A DNA stretch of 50,746 nucleotides from Actinomycetes bacterium (GTDB lineage: Bacteria; Actinomycetota; Thermoleophilia; BMS3ABIN01). The position numbers and the translations under genes are program-made. The stretch lies in the NCBI GenBank assembly GCA_024275795.1, contig JAJRYJ010000109.1, forward strand, positions 1 to 50,746, given 5' to 3'. The notes under the pieces are model-generated. The model saw only the letters and a program-made list of their open reading frames with translations, was not told the DNA's origin and made no database searches. Positions 17,585 through 27,189 of the stretch are shown here, in pieces (the stretch's first letter is position 1; every line of letters begins with the position of its first letter).

Positions 17585-20202
17585 GCGCCGCTGGCCGGAT
17601 GCCAGGTGATGTAGCCTCCCTGGAAATTGCTGCGCCTGCCTCCCGGAATGGCGAACTCGTCCGACGTGGCCAGGCCCAGTCGGCTGCGGGCCCCTCCGGC
17701 CTGCAGGTATCTTGCCAGGATCGCCCCGTAAACCATGTTGGCTCCCGTTGACGGGGACCAGTAGATTCTGCCGCCGCTGAAAACGCCCATGCGGGCTTCC
17801 TGAGAGCCATCCGCCGGCAGTTCATCCGATACCGGCATGCCCAATGCCGCCGCTCCACCGCCGGAGAGATATTTCGCCAGTATGGCGCCATAGACCACAT
17901 GGCTGTCATGCGTGGCGTCCCAGTAGATGCGCCCGCCACTGAACAGGCTCACGCGTGCTCCGGCGACGCCGTCCACCGCCATCTCGTCACTGACGGGCGG
18001 CCCCAGGTAATCGATGCCGCCGAGGCTGTCGTATTTAGCCTTTATCGCCCCTACTACGAGGTGTGAGCCGCTGGCTGGAGTCCAGTAGATCCTTCCTGTT
18101 TCGAACTCCTCGGCCCTGCCTCCCGTGACGTCGTATTCTCCTGTCAGCGGCAGGCCCAGGCGGTTCGGACCGCCCAGCTCGAGGTATTTACCGAGGATGC
18201 CTCCATAGACTTCGTGGGCGCCGGTCCATGGTGACCAGTAGATTCTGCCGCCGGAGAAATTGCTGACGCGCGCTCCGGGTATGCCGGGTACATCCTGCTC
18301 GTCCGTGACCGGCACTCCCAGCGCGGCTGCGCCGCCCAGGCTCTCGTAACGGGCCAGGATGCCGCCGTAGACGGCTGTGGCGCCCTGTTGCGGCTTCCAG
18401 TAGACCTGGCCGCGGCTGAAATCATTCATCCTGGCGTCCGGCTCTCCCGCCGCCGGCACCTCGTCTGTCTCGGGCAGGCCCAGGGATTGCGGTCCTCCGA
18501 CCTGTTCGTACTTGGCGAGGATGCCGCCCAGAACATGGTGGGCGTCCGTGTCCGGCGACCAGTATATGCGGCCCACCTGGAAATCATTGGCGCGGCCGCC
18601 GCTGACATCGTATTCGTCCGTCGTCGGCAGGCCGATGCGGTCTGGGCCTCCCATCTCGGCGTATTTATGGCGGACCGCGCCGTAGACCTGTTTTGCGCCT
18701 GTCTCCGGTGACCAGTAGATGCTGGAGTACTCGAACACGCAGCCCCGGCCGCCACCGGCCGCCTGTTCCTCATCGACCGGCAGGCCGGTCACGGCGGCGC
18801 CGCCGACGGCGTCATGCTTGGTCAGGATGGCGCCGTAGACCACCTTGGCCCCGTAAGCCTCGGACCAGTAGATGCGCCCGCCCTGGAAATTCGTGGCCCT
18901 TCCCCCGGGGACGTCCGTCTCGTCACTCAGCGGGTGGCCCAGGAAGCCGCCGCTGCTCCCCAGCTGATCGTATCTGGCAAGGATGGCGCCATAGACCCAG
19001 AAGACCTGTCCACTGGCCGCGTTGTAGATGAGCCTGCCGTTGGTGAAATCCTGGGCGCGGCCGCCCGGGACATCGTACTCGGCGTTGAGCGGCTCGCCGG
19101 GCGCGCCCCCCAGTTGCTCGTACTTGGCGGCGATGCCTCCGTAGACCGGGAAACCCTCCCAGTTGAAGTTCACTGTGACCCAGCCGCTGACCAGGTAGCC
19201 CAGGCCCAGGCGCACGCCCGCCTCCGGAGAAAGGTCGATGCCTGCGGGATTCGTCACGGTTCGTCCGAACTGGTCAAGACCGTCGTTATAGCCGTCGAAA
19301 TAGGCCGCCTGGGCTTCGGGCAGGCCCATGCTGAGCCCGCCGAACAGCCGCCTCGGACGCGCGCCGGCGCCGGAGTTCCAGTAATTATCATCGATGTTCC
19401 AGGGGCCGCAGTCCTTCACCTGCACGCCGTTCAACCGGTTACCTTCATAGCTGAGGTCGACCGTATAGTCAGCGCCTTGCGGATAGCCGGGATTGTACTC
19501 CCAGCCGAGGCTGGCAAACTTGACGTATTTGTCCGGCACGGCGACATCGACGCTGTCCCGCCCGTAGTTGGAGTAATACTGGGTCGCATAGACGCGGTAG
19601 CCGCCACCGCCGGCTGCAGCGCCCCCCGTCGCCGCGGCGACGGCCGCCTCCGCGAACTGACTGCGTTGCTCCTGGAAGCGGGCGCTTACCCAGCCTGGCA
19701 GGGCCGCGCGCCGGCTGTCGTCCATTGTCGCCTCTATCCTGGTCCTTGAATCGCTGATGATGGCGCGCACGCGCAGGTTGTAGCCCATATCCGCCACCGC
19801 CGCCCGTTTCTGGTCGACGTCCATATCGTTCCGTTTGACGATCTCTTCGGATTCACGCCTGAGCTCCGCCAGGGCTTCCGCCTCTTCGCGGCTGGCGGCA
19901 CGCACCGCTGCAACCTGGGAATCGCTCAGCCCCAGGTCATCCGCAAGCCGCTGCAGCAGCGCCTCATCGGTGAACAGAAAGGAAGCAACCGGCCTGGAAT
20001 CATCGTGCCATGGGTCAGGCGGCTGGGCCCCCCTGCTGTCCGGAGCGAAAGCTAGAATGAGAATGGCCAGCAGGACGATGATGGGCGCCGATATGCCGGT
20101 GCTCACAAGCAGGGCGTGTCGGCAGCGGCCCGCGGCCATTTCATCGGCGCGGAATGGTCTGCCGCCGGCGCGGCCGGCCTGTTTTTCCCGTCTGGATATC
20201 AT
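17566..20202 (-). CDS. Secreted/anchored protein with about 10 LGFP repeats
   Basis: N-terminal TM, then about ten tandem 51-54 aa units of form VYGAILAKYxxLGGxxxLGxPxxDExxxxGGRxxxFxGGRIYWSPxTGAH; start at ATG 20202 preferred over 20277. Confidence 0.92.
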   Translation of the reverse strand: MISRREKQAGRAGGRPFRADEMAAGRCRHALLVSTGISAPIIVLLAILILAFAPDSRGAQPPDPWHDDSRPVASFLFTDEALLQRLADDLGLSDSQVAAVRAASREEAEALAELRRESEEIVKRNDMDVDQKRAAVADMGYNLRVRAIISDSRTRIEATMDDSRRAALPGWVSARFQEQRSQFAEAAVAAATGGAAAGGGGYRVYATQYYSNYGRDSVDVAVPDKYVKFASLGWEYNPGYPQGADYTVDLSYEGNRLNGVQVKDCGPWNIDDNYWNSGAGARPRRLFGGLSMGLPEAQAAYFDGYNDGLDQFGRTVTNPAGIDLSPEAGVRLGLGYLVSGWVTVNFNWEGFPVYGGIAAKYEQLGGAPGEPLNAEYDVPGGRAQDFTNGRLIYNAASGQVFWVYGAILARYDQLGSSGGFLGHPLSDETDVPGGRATNFQGGRIYWSEAYGAKVVYGAILTKHDAVGGAAVTGLPVDEEQAAGGGRGCVFEYSSIYWSPETGAKQVYGAVRHKYAEMGGPDRIGLPTTDEYDVSGGRANDFQVGRIYWSPDTDAHHVLGGILAKYEQVGGPQSLGLPETDEVPAAGEPDARMNDFSRGQVYWKPQQGATAVYGGILARYESLGGAAALGVPVTDEQDVPGIPGARVSNFSGGRIYWSPWTGAHEVYGGILGKYLELGGPNRLGLPLTGEYDVTGGRAEEFETGRIYWTPASGSHLVVGAIKAKYDSLGGIDYLGPPVSDEMAVDGVAGARVSLFSGGRIYWDATHDSHVVYGAILAKYLSGGGAAALGMPVSDELPADGSQEARMGVFSGGRIYWSPSTGANMVYGAILARYLQAGGARSRLGLATSDEFAIPGGRRSNFQGGYITWHPASGAQLVTG

Positions 20203-20305
20203 GAAAGAATGTACCTCCGGCTTACTCGACCCGAACGTCCGCCTTGATGGACGATCGACAAACCTAGCTATCGGCAACGCAGTACCAAGCTAAAGAGGTC
20301 AATAA

Positions 20306-21295
20306 ATGAAACGACAGTTTCTGGCTGATCTTGAGCCCGGAGATGCCGTGGACGACGTCTTCTTCGTGCTGGAGGCGGAAGGTCCGGGAAACGGCAGGCG
20401 CCGTCCCGTATCTCTGCGGCTCAGTGACCGCAGCGGTACGGCCCGGGCGGTCATCCGCCGTGACGCCGCCGGCCCTTCTGGTGATGGAGACGCGGCCGCC
20501 GGCGGAGCGGTTCCTGCCGCCGGCAGTTTCATCAGGGCCAGAGGCAGGGTCGAGCGCGGACGCAGCGGCACTGTCCTCGTACTCACCGGCGCATCGCTGG
20601 TCGACGGCTCCGCCCTCGACCAGCGGCTGTTCCTGCCCGGATCGTTCCGCGATCCGGACGAACTCTCCGGCTATCTTGAATACTTTCGCACCGAGGTCTA
20701 CGACGAGGACTACGCCTGCCTGCTGTCGGCATTCCTCGATGACGGGGATTTCATGGCGCGGTTCCGCATGGCTCCCGGGGAGCTCCGCTCGCACCATGCG
20801 TACCTGGGAGGGTTGCTGGAACACACGGTTTCGGTAGCGACGCTCTGCCAGCACCTCCTGGTGCAGCATCCGCGGTTGAACGGCGACCTGTTGCTCACAG
20901 CCGCCCTGCTGCATGATATCGGCAAGGTGGAGGAGTTCAGCTGGCAGGGACGGCTGGAGTTCACCGGCGAGGGGATGCTCTGGGGTCATGTGCTCATCAG
21001 CCAGCGGATGATCGAGGAACGGGTCGCGGACCTGGGTGGATTACCGCGGGAGAAGGAGCTGCGGCTGTTGCACGCGGTCATCAGCCATCATGGCGAACCG
21101 GAGTGGGGCGCCCCCAGGCGGCCCCAGAGCGCAGAGGCCCTGGCCCTGCACCACCTGGATAATCTCGACGCCAAGCTGAAGGGTTACTTCGAGGTGATTG
21201 AAGGAGGCAGGGACGTCTCCTGGTCCGAACTCTCCAATCTGTTTCGCCGGCCCCTGGATGAGCCGCGCGCGGCGGACCGGGCGCTCCGGCGCTGA
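20306..21295 (+). CDS. 3'-5' exoribonuclease YhaM family (OB-fold + HD)
   Basis: HHAYLGGLLEHTVSVATLCQHLL...LLLTAALLHDIGKVEEF...HAVISHHGEPEWGAPRRPQSAEALALHHLDNLDAKL. Confidence 0.92.
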   Translation: MKRQFLADLEPGDAVDDVFFVLEAEGPGNGRRRPVSLRLSDRSGTARAVIRRDAAGPSGDGDAAAGGAVPAAGSFIRARGRVERGRSGTVLVLTGASLVDGSALDQRLFLPGSFRDPDELSGYLEYFRTEVYDEDYACLLSAFLDDGDFMARFRMAPGELRSHHAYLGGLLEHTVSVATLCQHLLVQHPRLNGDLLLTAALLHDIGKVEEFSWQGRLEFTGEGMLWGHVLISQRMIEERVADLGGLPREKELRLLHAVISHHGEPEWGAPRRPQSAEALALHHLDNLDAKLKGYFEVIEGGRDVSWSELSNLFRRPLDEPRAADRALRR

Positions 21296-21297
21296 AG

Positions 21298-21861
21298 CTA
21301 CTCCTCTTCTCCCAGGAGTTCGTCTATCATCTCGTCCGTTTCCTGATCCAGGCCGGGAGCGGCTTCGGCCGCGTCCTCCGGGGAGCTTTCCTCTCCGGTG
21401 GCGATCAGCGTCTCACCTTCGACCATGCTGTCGAAGGCCTTGGCCTTCAGGCGTGAGCGGGTCTCCTCTATGCGTTTGCGCATCTCCTCCCGGTCGACCC
21501 TGGTCTTGACCGGCCCGGCCTCGTTCACCGGCTCAGCTTCACTGACCTCCGCGTCCACCTGCTCGATGCCGTCCAGCTCCTTCTCCACCTGCCGCCGTGA
21601 CTCAGCCAGCCTGGCCTCAAGGTCCACGGCTACCCGTGTGTGGTCGCCTTCGGCCTCCGGCTCGAGCTCCACCGCTGTCTCCGGTTCAGACACTGCAGCC
21701 GCTGTGGGTTCTGCGGCCGTGTCGCCGACGGACGGTGGCAACGCCGCGGTGGCGCCGCCCATCAGTTTCTGCCTGAGTTCACGCCCCGACCTGGGCGCGA
21801 ACAGCAGGCCTAGAGCGGCTCCGACGAGTCCGCCCATCACGAATCTTGAGAATTTTGCCAT
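21298..21861 (-). CDS. YtxH-like protein with acidic tail
   Basis: MAKFSRFVMGGLVGAALGLLFAPRSGRELRQKLMGG; C-terminal MRKRIEETRSRLKAKAFDS... Confidence 0.8.
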   Translation of the reverse strand: MAKFSRFVMGGLVGAALGLLFAPRSGRELRQKLMGGATAALPPSVGDTAAEPTAAAVSEPETAVELEPEAEGDHTRVAVDLEARLAESRRQVEKELDGIEQVDAEVSEAEPVNEAGPVKTRVDREEMRKRIEETRSRLKAKAFDSMVEGETLIATGEESSPEDAAEAAPGLDQETDEMIDELLGEEE

Positions 21862-21932
21862 GGCTTGAACCTCCAGAGTATTACAACCGCATCTTATTAC
21901 CTGTGTCGGCAAAAAGGAAGCCGGGTAAAAAA

Positions 21933-23285
21933 TCAATCCTCATCATCGGCGGCTGTTGGCGCATCTCCGCGCAACTCTTCCAGCAGGCGCCTCAATTCCC
22001 CCTCCAGGCCGGCTCCCGACGGCCGGTAATAGACCCTGGGCGCCATCCCCTCCGGGAAGTAATCCTGCTTGACCCGCGCGCCCGGGTAGTCATGCGGATA
22101 CTTGTAGCCCTTGCCGTGACCCAGCTCATCGGCGCCGCGATAATGGGAATCGCGCAGGGCACGCGGCGGACGCCGCGTGCCCTGCTCCCGCACATCCTTC
22201 ACCGCCGCCTCGATTGCACGGTAGGAAGCGTTGCTCTTGGGAGCCAGCGACAGGTAGGTAACGCCCTGGGCCAGGTTGATGCGGCACTCGGGCAGGCCCA
22301 CGAACTCCACCGCCCTGGACACGGCTACGGCCACCTCCAGGGCCCGCGGGTCGGCGTTGCCCACGTCCTCCGAGGCGAAGATGATCATGCGCCTGGCGAT
22401 GAAACGGGGGTCCTCGCCGCCCGAGAGCATGACCGCAAGCCAGTAGACGGCCGCGTCCGCATCGCTGCCGCGCATGCTCTTGATAAAGGCGGAGATGGCG
22501 TCGTAATGCAGGTCGCCGCCCTTCTGGTAGAAGACGGGCTTGCGGTTGATGGCCTCGCGGACAGCCTCCGCCGGGATCGTTCCCCGGTGGCCTTCGCCGG
22601 CAAGCGACGCCGCCGCCTCCAGGATGGTGAGGGCGGCTCTGGCGTCACCGGCGCTGGCTCTGGCGATGCTTTCGATGGAGTCGGGCTCAAGCTCAAGGCC
22701 CCGCCCGCCCAGTCCCCGCTCCGCGTCAGCCAGGGCCCGTCTCAGCACCGTTTCCAGCTCCGCTGTCCCCAGTGGTTCGAACTCGTAGAGCTCACTGCGG
22801 GATATCAGCGGTCCGATCACCTCGAAGTAGGGATTCTCGGTGGTGGCGCCGATGAGGATGACCGTGCCGCTCTCGACCACGGGCAGCAGGGCGTCCTGCT
22901 GCGCCTTGCTGAAGCGGTGGATCTCGTCCACGAAGAGGATGGTCCGACGGCCGTGGAGCTTCAGTTCGTCCTCCGCCTCCCGGAATACCTTCCGCAGGTC
23001 GGCCACCCCGGAATTGACGGCGCTCACCTGCCGGAAGTTTGCGCGGGTGCTGCCGGCGATGGTTCCGGCCAGGCTGGTCTTGCCGGAGCCGGGAGGGCCG
23101 AAGAAGATCATCGATGACAGGTTGTCGGATTCGATGGCGGACCTGAGACTGCCGCCGGGGGCGAGGATCTCCCCCTGGCCCACGAATTCATCCAGGCTGG
23201 CGGGCCGCATACGGTGTGCCAGCGGCGTCCGGCCGTCGCGTTGTCCGGCGTCGAACAGGGTCGGGTCGTCGGTGAATCCGTCCAT
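21933..23285 (-). CDS. rarA: Replication-associated recombination protein A (AAA+ ATPase)
   Basis: LAHRMRPASLDEFVGQGEIL, IFFGPPGSGKTSLAGTIA, LFVDEIHRFSKAQQDALLP, GATTENPYFEV. Confidence 0.96.
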   Translation of the reverse strand: MDGFTDDPTLFDAGQRDGRTPLAHRMRPASLDEFVGQGEILAPGGSLRSAIESDNLSSMIFFGPPGSGKTSLAGTIAGSTRANFRQVSAVNSGVADLRKVFREAEDELKLHGRRTILFVDEIHRFSKAQQDALLPVVESGTVILIGATTENPYFEVIGPLISRSELYEFEPLGTAELETVLRRALADAERGLGGRGLELEPDSIESIARASAGDARAALTILEAAASLAGEGHRGTIPAEAVREAINRKPVFYQKGGDLHYDAISAFIKSMRGSDADAAVYWLAVMLSGGEDPRFIARRMIIFASEDVGNADPRALEVAVAVSRAVEFVGLPECRINLAQGVTYLSLAPKSNASYRAIEAAVKDVREQGTRRPPRALRDSHYRGADELGHGKGYKYPHDYPGARVKQDYFPEGMAPRVYYRPSGAGLEGELRRLLEELRGDAPTAADDED

Positions 23286-23392
23286 GATGCGATTCTAACA
23301 CGCCTCCGCGTCCAGGCGTCTCCTTGATACTTTTTCCCGGCAGGGCTACAATTTTCACAGTCAAGGCAAGTTGACGGAAGGAACCCGCTTCC

Positions 23393-23899
23393 ATGGGCGA
23401 AAAGGTGTTGGTGCTCAATGCCACCTATGAACCGCTCAATGTCTGCACCGCCAGAAGGGCCATCGTCCTCATGCTCAAGCAGAAGGCAGAGGCGCTTGAG
23501 GTTTCCGGCAGGTCGATGCACTCTGCCACAAGGGACTTCCCCCTGCCCAACGTGATCCGTCTCAACTACTACGTGAAGGTGCCCCGCAGCGACCGCAGGA
23601 AGGTCTCCCGGCGAGCCGTGCTGGCCAGGGACCGCCACCGTTGCCAGTATTGCGGCTCCGGCAGCCACCTCACCATCGACCACGTCGTGCCCCGCAGCCG
23701 CGGCGGTTCCAGCTCCTGGGAGAATATCGTCACCTCCTGCGCCCCCTGCAACTCCCGCAAGGGGGACCGCCTGCCCCGCGAGGCCAACATGCACCTGAGG
23801 ACTCATCCCCGGCCGCCGGAACCGCTGGCCTTCGTCTACCTGGCCGTATCCGAGATACACCGCTCGTGGCGCCGCTACCTGGATTACCAGCCTGCTTGA
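23393..23899 (+). CDS. HNH endonuclease
   Basis: VLNATYEPLNVCTARRAIVLMLKQKAEAL...RDRHRCQYCGSGSHLTIDHVVPRSRGGSSSWENIVTSCAPCNSRKGDRLP. Confidence 0.93.
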   Translation: MGEKVLVLNATYEPLNVCTARRAIVLMLKQKAEALEVSGRSMHSATRDFPLPNVIRLNYYVKVPRSDRRKVSRRAVLARDRHRCQYCGSGSHLTIDHVVPRSRGGSSSWENIVTSCAPCNSRKGDRLPREANMHLRTHPRPPEPLAFVYLAVSEIHRSWRRYLDYQPA

Positions 23900-23932
23900 C
23901 GGTATTTTCGCCAAGCCGCCGCGCGGTTTAGT

Positions 23933-23961
23933 TTGACACAACTGCCTTGGCTGATTAACCT
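23933..23961 (+). promoter_or_regulatory. Possible sigma70-type promoter upstream of the sugar nucleotidyltransferase
   Basis: TTGACA 23933-23938, 17-nt spacer, weak -10 TAACCT 23956-23961. Confidence 0.35.
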
Positions 23962-24066
23962 ATTCAAAGCCGCAGAGCCCGTTTTCCCGCCGCAGCTCCA
24001 GGCGGTTAATGACATAGCCAGACACGGCCGGCCCGCTCCATGGAGACCCGGCCCCCGGGAGGTAAC

Positions 24067-25176
24067 TTGAAAGCAGTAATCCTTGTAGGCGGCCAGGGCA
24101 CGCGGCTCAGGCCATTGACGCTGGCGACACCCAAGCCCATGGTGCCGCTGGCAAACAAGCCCTTCGTCTCCTATGTGCTGGAGCATCTGAAGGAACACGG
24201 CATCAGCGACATCGTCTTCTCCATGGGCTATCTGCCCGAAGGCATCAAGGCCTATTTCGGCGACGGCAGCGGCATGGGGGTCAATCTCACCTATGTTGTC
24301 GAGGACCAGCCCCTGGGTACCGCCGGCGCTGTCAAGAACGTCGAGGAGCACATCCAGGACGGCGATTTCCTCGTTCTCAACGGCGACATCCTCACGGACC
24401 TGGATATCAGCGGCCTCATCGAACACCACCGGCGCAAGGAGGCCATGGGCACGATCGCCCTCACCCCGGTGGAAGACCCTACCGCCTACGGCCTGGTGAG
24501 AACAGGCAGCGAGAGCGAAGTGCTCGGCTTCCTGGAAAAGCCCAGCTGGGACCAGATCGACACCAATCTGATCAACGCCGGCACCTACGTCCTCAGGAGC
24601 GAGGTGCTTGCCATGATTCCCGCCGGCATCGAATACTCCTTCGAGCGCGGCGTCTTTCCGCGGCTGGTGGGCAAGGGGTTATACGGCTACAGCAGCGAAT
24701 GCTACTGGATGGACATCGGTACGCCGGAGAAGTACCTGCAGGCCCACTACGACATCCTGGAGAAGAGCGTGGAGACCAGCGTCTCCGACTGCCTCGACCA
24801 GGATTTCGTCTGCGTGCAGGGCAAGATCGACCTCAAGACAGGAGCCAAGATCGTACCCCCGGTGATCATCGGCGAGGGGACCGTCATCGAGGCGGGGGCC
24901 CGGGTGGGGCGCATGGCGGTGATCGGCCCGGGTTGCACCATCTCCGCCGGCTGCGTCGTCGAGGACTCCATAGTGCAGGAGAACTGCACGCTCGAGAGGG
25001 AAGCCAGGGTGCGGGGCAGCATCATCGGCGCCGGCGCCAGCATCGGCGCGGGGACGCTGGTGGATGGCGGCGCCATCGTCGGTGGGAACTCGAAGGTCGG
25101 GGGAGACAACATCCTCACCAACCATATCCGCATCTATCCGGACACGACGGTCAAGGCGGGGACGATAAAGTTTTAA
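24067..25176 (+). CDS. NDP-sugar pyrophosphorylase / mannose-1-phosphate guanylyltransferase-like
   Basis: TTG start after GGGAGG; KAVILVGGQGTRLRPLTLATPKPMVPLANKPFVSYVLEHL plus left-handed beta-helix hexapeptide repeats. Confidence 0.93.
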   Translation: MKAVILVGGQGTRLRPLTLATPKPMVPLANKPFVSYVLEHLKEHGISDIVFSMGYLPEGIKAYFGDGSGMGVNLTYVVEDQPLGTAGAVKNVEEHIQDGDFLVLNGDILTDLDISGLIEHHRRKEAMGTIALTPVEDPTAYGLVRTGSESEVLGFLEKPSWDQIDTNLINAGTYVLRSEVLAMIPAGIEYSFERGVFPRLVGKGLYGYSSECYWMDIGTPEKYLQAHYDILEKSVETSVSDCLDQDFVCVQGKIDLKTGAKIVPPVIIGEGTVIEAGARVGRMAVIGPGCTISAGCVVEDSIVQENCTLEREARVRGSIIGAGASIGAGTLVDGGAIVGGNSKVGGDNILTNHIRIYPDTTVKAGTIKF

Positions 25177-25185
25177 GCGGCGCCC

Positions 25186-25848
25186 TCAGTCGAGACGGGC
25201 GAGCGCGGCGGCGGCCTCGCGGCCTACCGTCGTCTCTACCAGCTCCGCATCCTCATAGACGCGCAACCCGGAATCGTCTTCGCGCAGATCCTCGAGGGCG
25301 CCGGCCGCTTCGGCCAGCCCCATGAGCCCGGCGGCGCGGGCGGCAAGTCCCCGGGTCCGTGGGTCCGTGTCCGCCAGGCTTTCCAGCACCAGCTCCCGGG
25401 CGCCCTCCACTTTCCTGACCCCGGCTCCGGCCATGCGGCCCAGGGCCCAGAGTACGCCCCTGAGGAAAACGCCCTCCTCGTCTTCGCCATGCAGGGAGAG
25501 GATGAGCGTGGGCAGGTCCGGATAGACCCTTGGGGAACCGCGGACGATCTCGCCCAGGAGTTCGGGGGCGCTCCAGCCCATGCCGCCCGACTCCTCGCGG
25601 GCTGACCAGATGATGCGCGTGACCGCGTTTCTGGCAAGCTCCGGGTCCCGTTCCTTCGCTACCATGGTTGCAGCTCTGCCCATGGCTTCGATAGCGCGCC
25701 AGCAGAGCACGTCGTCCTTGTTGAATGATTGGGAGATGAGGATGCCGAGCACCTTGCGGTTCTCGACGGCAAGCTGTGACAGGCGCTCGAAATCCGCGTC
25801 GGCCAGGGCTTGTGATACTTCCTTTTTAAGTTTGTGGGTTGAGACCAC
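25186..25848 (-). CDS. HEAT-repeat protein (DVU0298-like)
   Basis: NRKVLGILISQSFNKDDVLCWRAIEAMGRAATMVAKERDPELARNAVTRIIWSAREESGGMGWSAPELLGEIVR. Confidence 0.8.
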   Translation of the reverse strand: MVSTHKLKKEVSQALADADFERLSQLAVENRKVLGILISQSFNKDDVLCWRAIEAMGRAATMVAKERDPELARNAVTRIIWSAREESGGMGWSAPELLGEIVRGSPRVYPDLPTLILSLHGEDEEGVFLRGVLWALGRMAGAGVRKVEGARELVLESLADTDPRTRGLAARAAGLMGLAEAAGALEDLREDDSGLRVYEDAELVETTVGREAAAALARLD

Positions 25849-25896
25849 GGCTCAGATTCCCGTCAGGTCGACGGCCGCCCGATGCTCCGCAGCGGC

Positions 25897-27189
25897 TCAG
25901 CGGCCGATGCCCTCATAGGTGAAGCCGGCGTCGCGCACCTGCTGGGGGTCGAGGAAGTTGCGCCCGTCGATGATCAGGGGATGGTTCATCAGTTTCTTCA
26001 TCTGTTCCAGCGGCAGCTCGGCGAACTCGGCCCACTCGGTGACCAGCACCGCCGCGTCGCTGCCCTCCACCGCCGCCAGGATGTCGTCGCAGAGCAGTAC
26101 CCCGCGCACCGCCTTGGCCGCGTAGGGGATGGCCACCGGGTCGTAAGCCTTGACATAGGCGCCGTCCGCCAGCAGCCGCGAGGCCAGCACGATGGATGAG
26201 GCCTCCCGCAGGTCGTTGGTGTCGGGCTTGAAGGCCAGGCCCAGCAGGGCGATGGTCTTGTCCGTCAGCGAGCCCAGGTGCTTCTTGAGCTTGTTGACCA
26301 CGCGGCGCTTCTGCAGCTCGTTGACCTCTATCACCGCCGTCAGCAGCTGGAAATGGTAGCCGGAGTTGCCCGCTATCTGTTTCAGCGCCGCCACGTCCTT
26401 GGGGAAGCAGGAACCGCCGAAGCCGATGCCGGCGTTGAGGAAGTGGTGGCCGATGCGCTGGTCCAGGCCCATGCCGTTGGCCACGACACTGACGTCGGCG
26501 CCGATCTCCTCGCAGACGTTGGCGATCTCGTTGATGAAGGATATCTTCGTGGCCAGGAAGGCGTTGGAGGCGTACTTGATCATCTCCGCCGTGGGGATGT
26601 TGGTCTTGAGTATGGGAGCGTCGATCTTCCCGTAGAGGGCGGCCACCTTGTCGCCGGCCCCGGCGTTGCGCGAGCCGATGACGATGCGGTCCGGGTTCAT
26701 GAAGTCATCTATCGCCGTACCTTCCCTGAGGAACTCGGGGTTGGAGACGTAGTCGATGCTGCCCGCCTCCTGGCGCGCCAGCTCGGAGCTGATCTTGGTG
26801 CCCGTGCCCACCGGCACGGTGCTCTTCATTACCAGGATGTGCGAGTCGGAGGAAAGGCCCGGCAGCGAGGATATCACCTGGAAGACGCGGCTGAGGTCGG
26901 CGTCGCCTGTGAAAGTGGGCGGCGTGTCCACGGCGATGAAGACGATCTCGCAGTTGTCAAAAACCTCCTCCAGCGAGGTGGTGAAGATCATGCGTTCGCG
27001 GTTCTGCTTAAGCAGCTCCGGCAGCCCCGGTTCGTAGATGGGAATCTCGCCCTCGCGCAGCGCCGCTATCTTCTCGGCGTCGATATCCATGCAGACTACG
27101 CTGTGCCCCAGCTCCGCCAGGCATGTACCTGTGACCAGGCCCACGTAGCCGATGCCGATTATGCCGACTCGCCGCTCTTTTCTCGTCAC
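25897..27189 (-). CDS. ugd: UDP-glucose 6-dehydrogenase
   Basis: IGIIGIGYVGLVTGTCLAELGHSVVCMDID, GTGTKISSEL, NPEFLREGTAIDDFMNPDRIVIGS, GIGFGGSCFPKDVAAL. Confidence 0.97.
   Translation of the reverse strand: MTRKERRVGIIGIGYVGLVTGTCLAELGHSVVCMDIDAEKIAALREGEIPIYEPGLPELLKQNRERMIFTTSLEEVFDNCEIVFIAVDTPPTFTGDADLSRVFQVISSLPGLSSDSHILVMKSTVPVGTGTKISSELARQEAGSIDYVSNPEFLREGTAIDDFMNPDRIVIGSRNAGAGDKVAALYGKIDAPILKTNIPTAEMIKYASNAFLATKISFINEIANVCEEIGADVSVVANGMGLDQRIGHHFLNAGIGFGGSCFPKDVAALKQIAGNSGYHFQLLTAVIEVNELQKRRVVNKLKKHLGSLTDKTIALLGLAFKPDTNDLREASSIVLASRLLADGAYVKAYDPVAIPYAAKAVRGVLLCDDILAAVEGSDAAVLVTEWAEFAELPLEQMKKLMNHPLIIDGRNFLDPQQVRDAGFTYEGIGR

Noticed and set aside
20203-20305. GEMM/c-di-GMP-I-like string upstream of the YhaM gene (GACAAACC ... 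GGCAACGCAGTACCAAGCTA)
   Set aside because: Only fragments resemble the consensus; the second helix is missing and the start codon follows directly. A covariance-model scan would be decisive.
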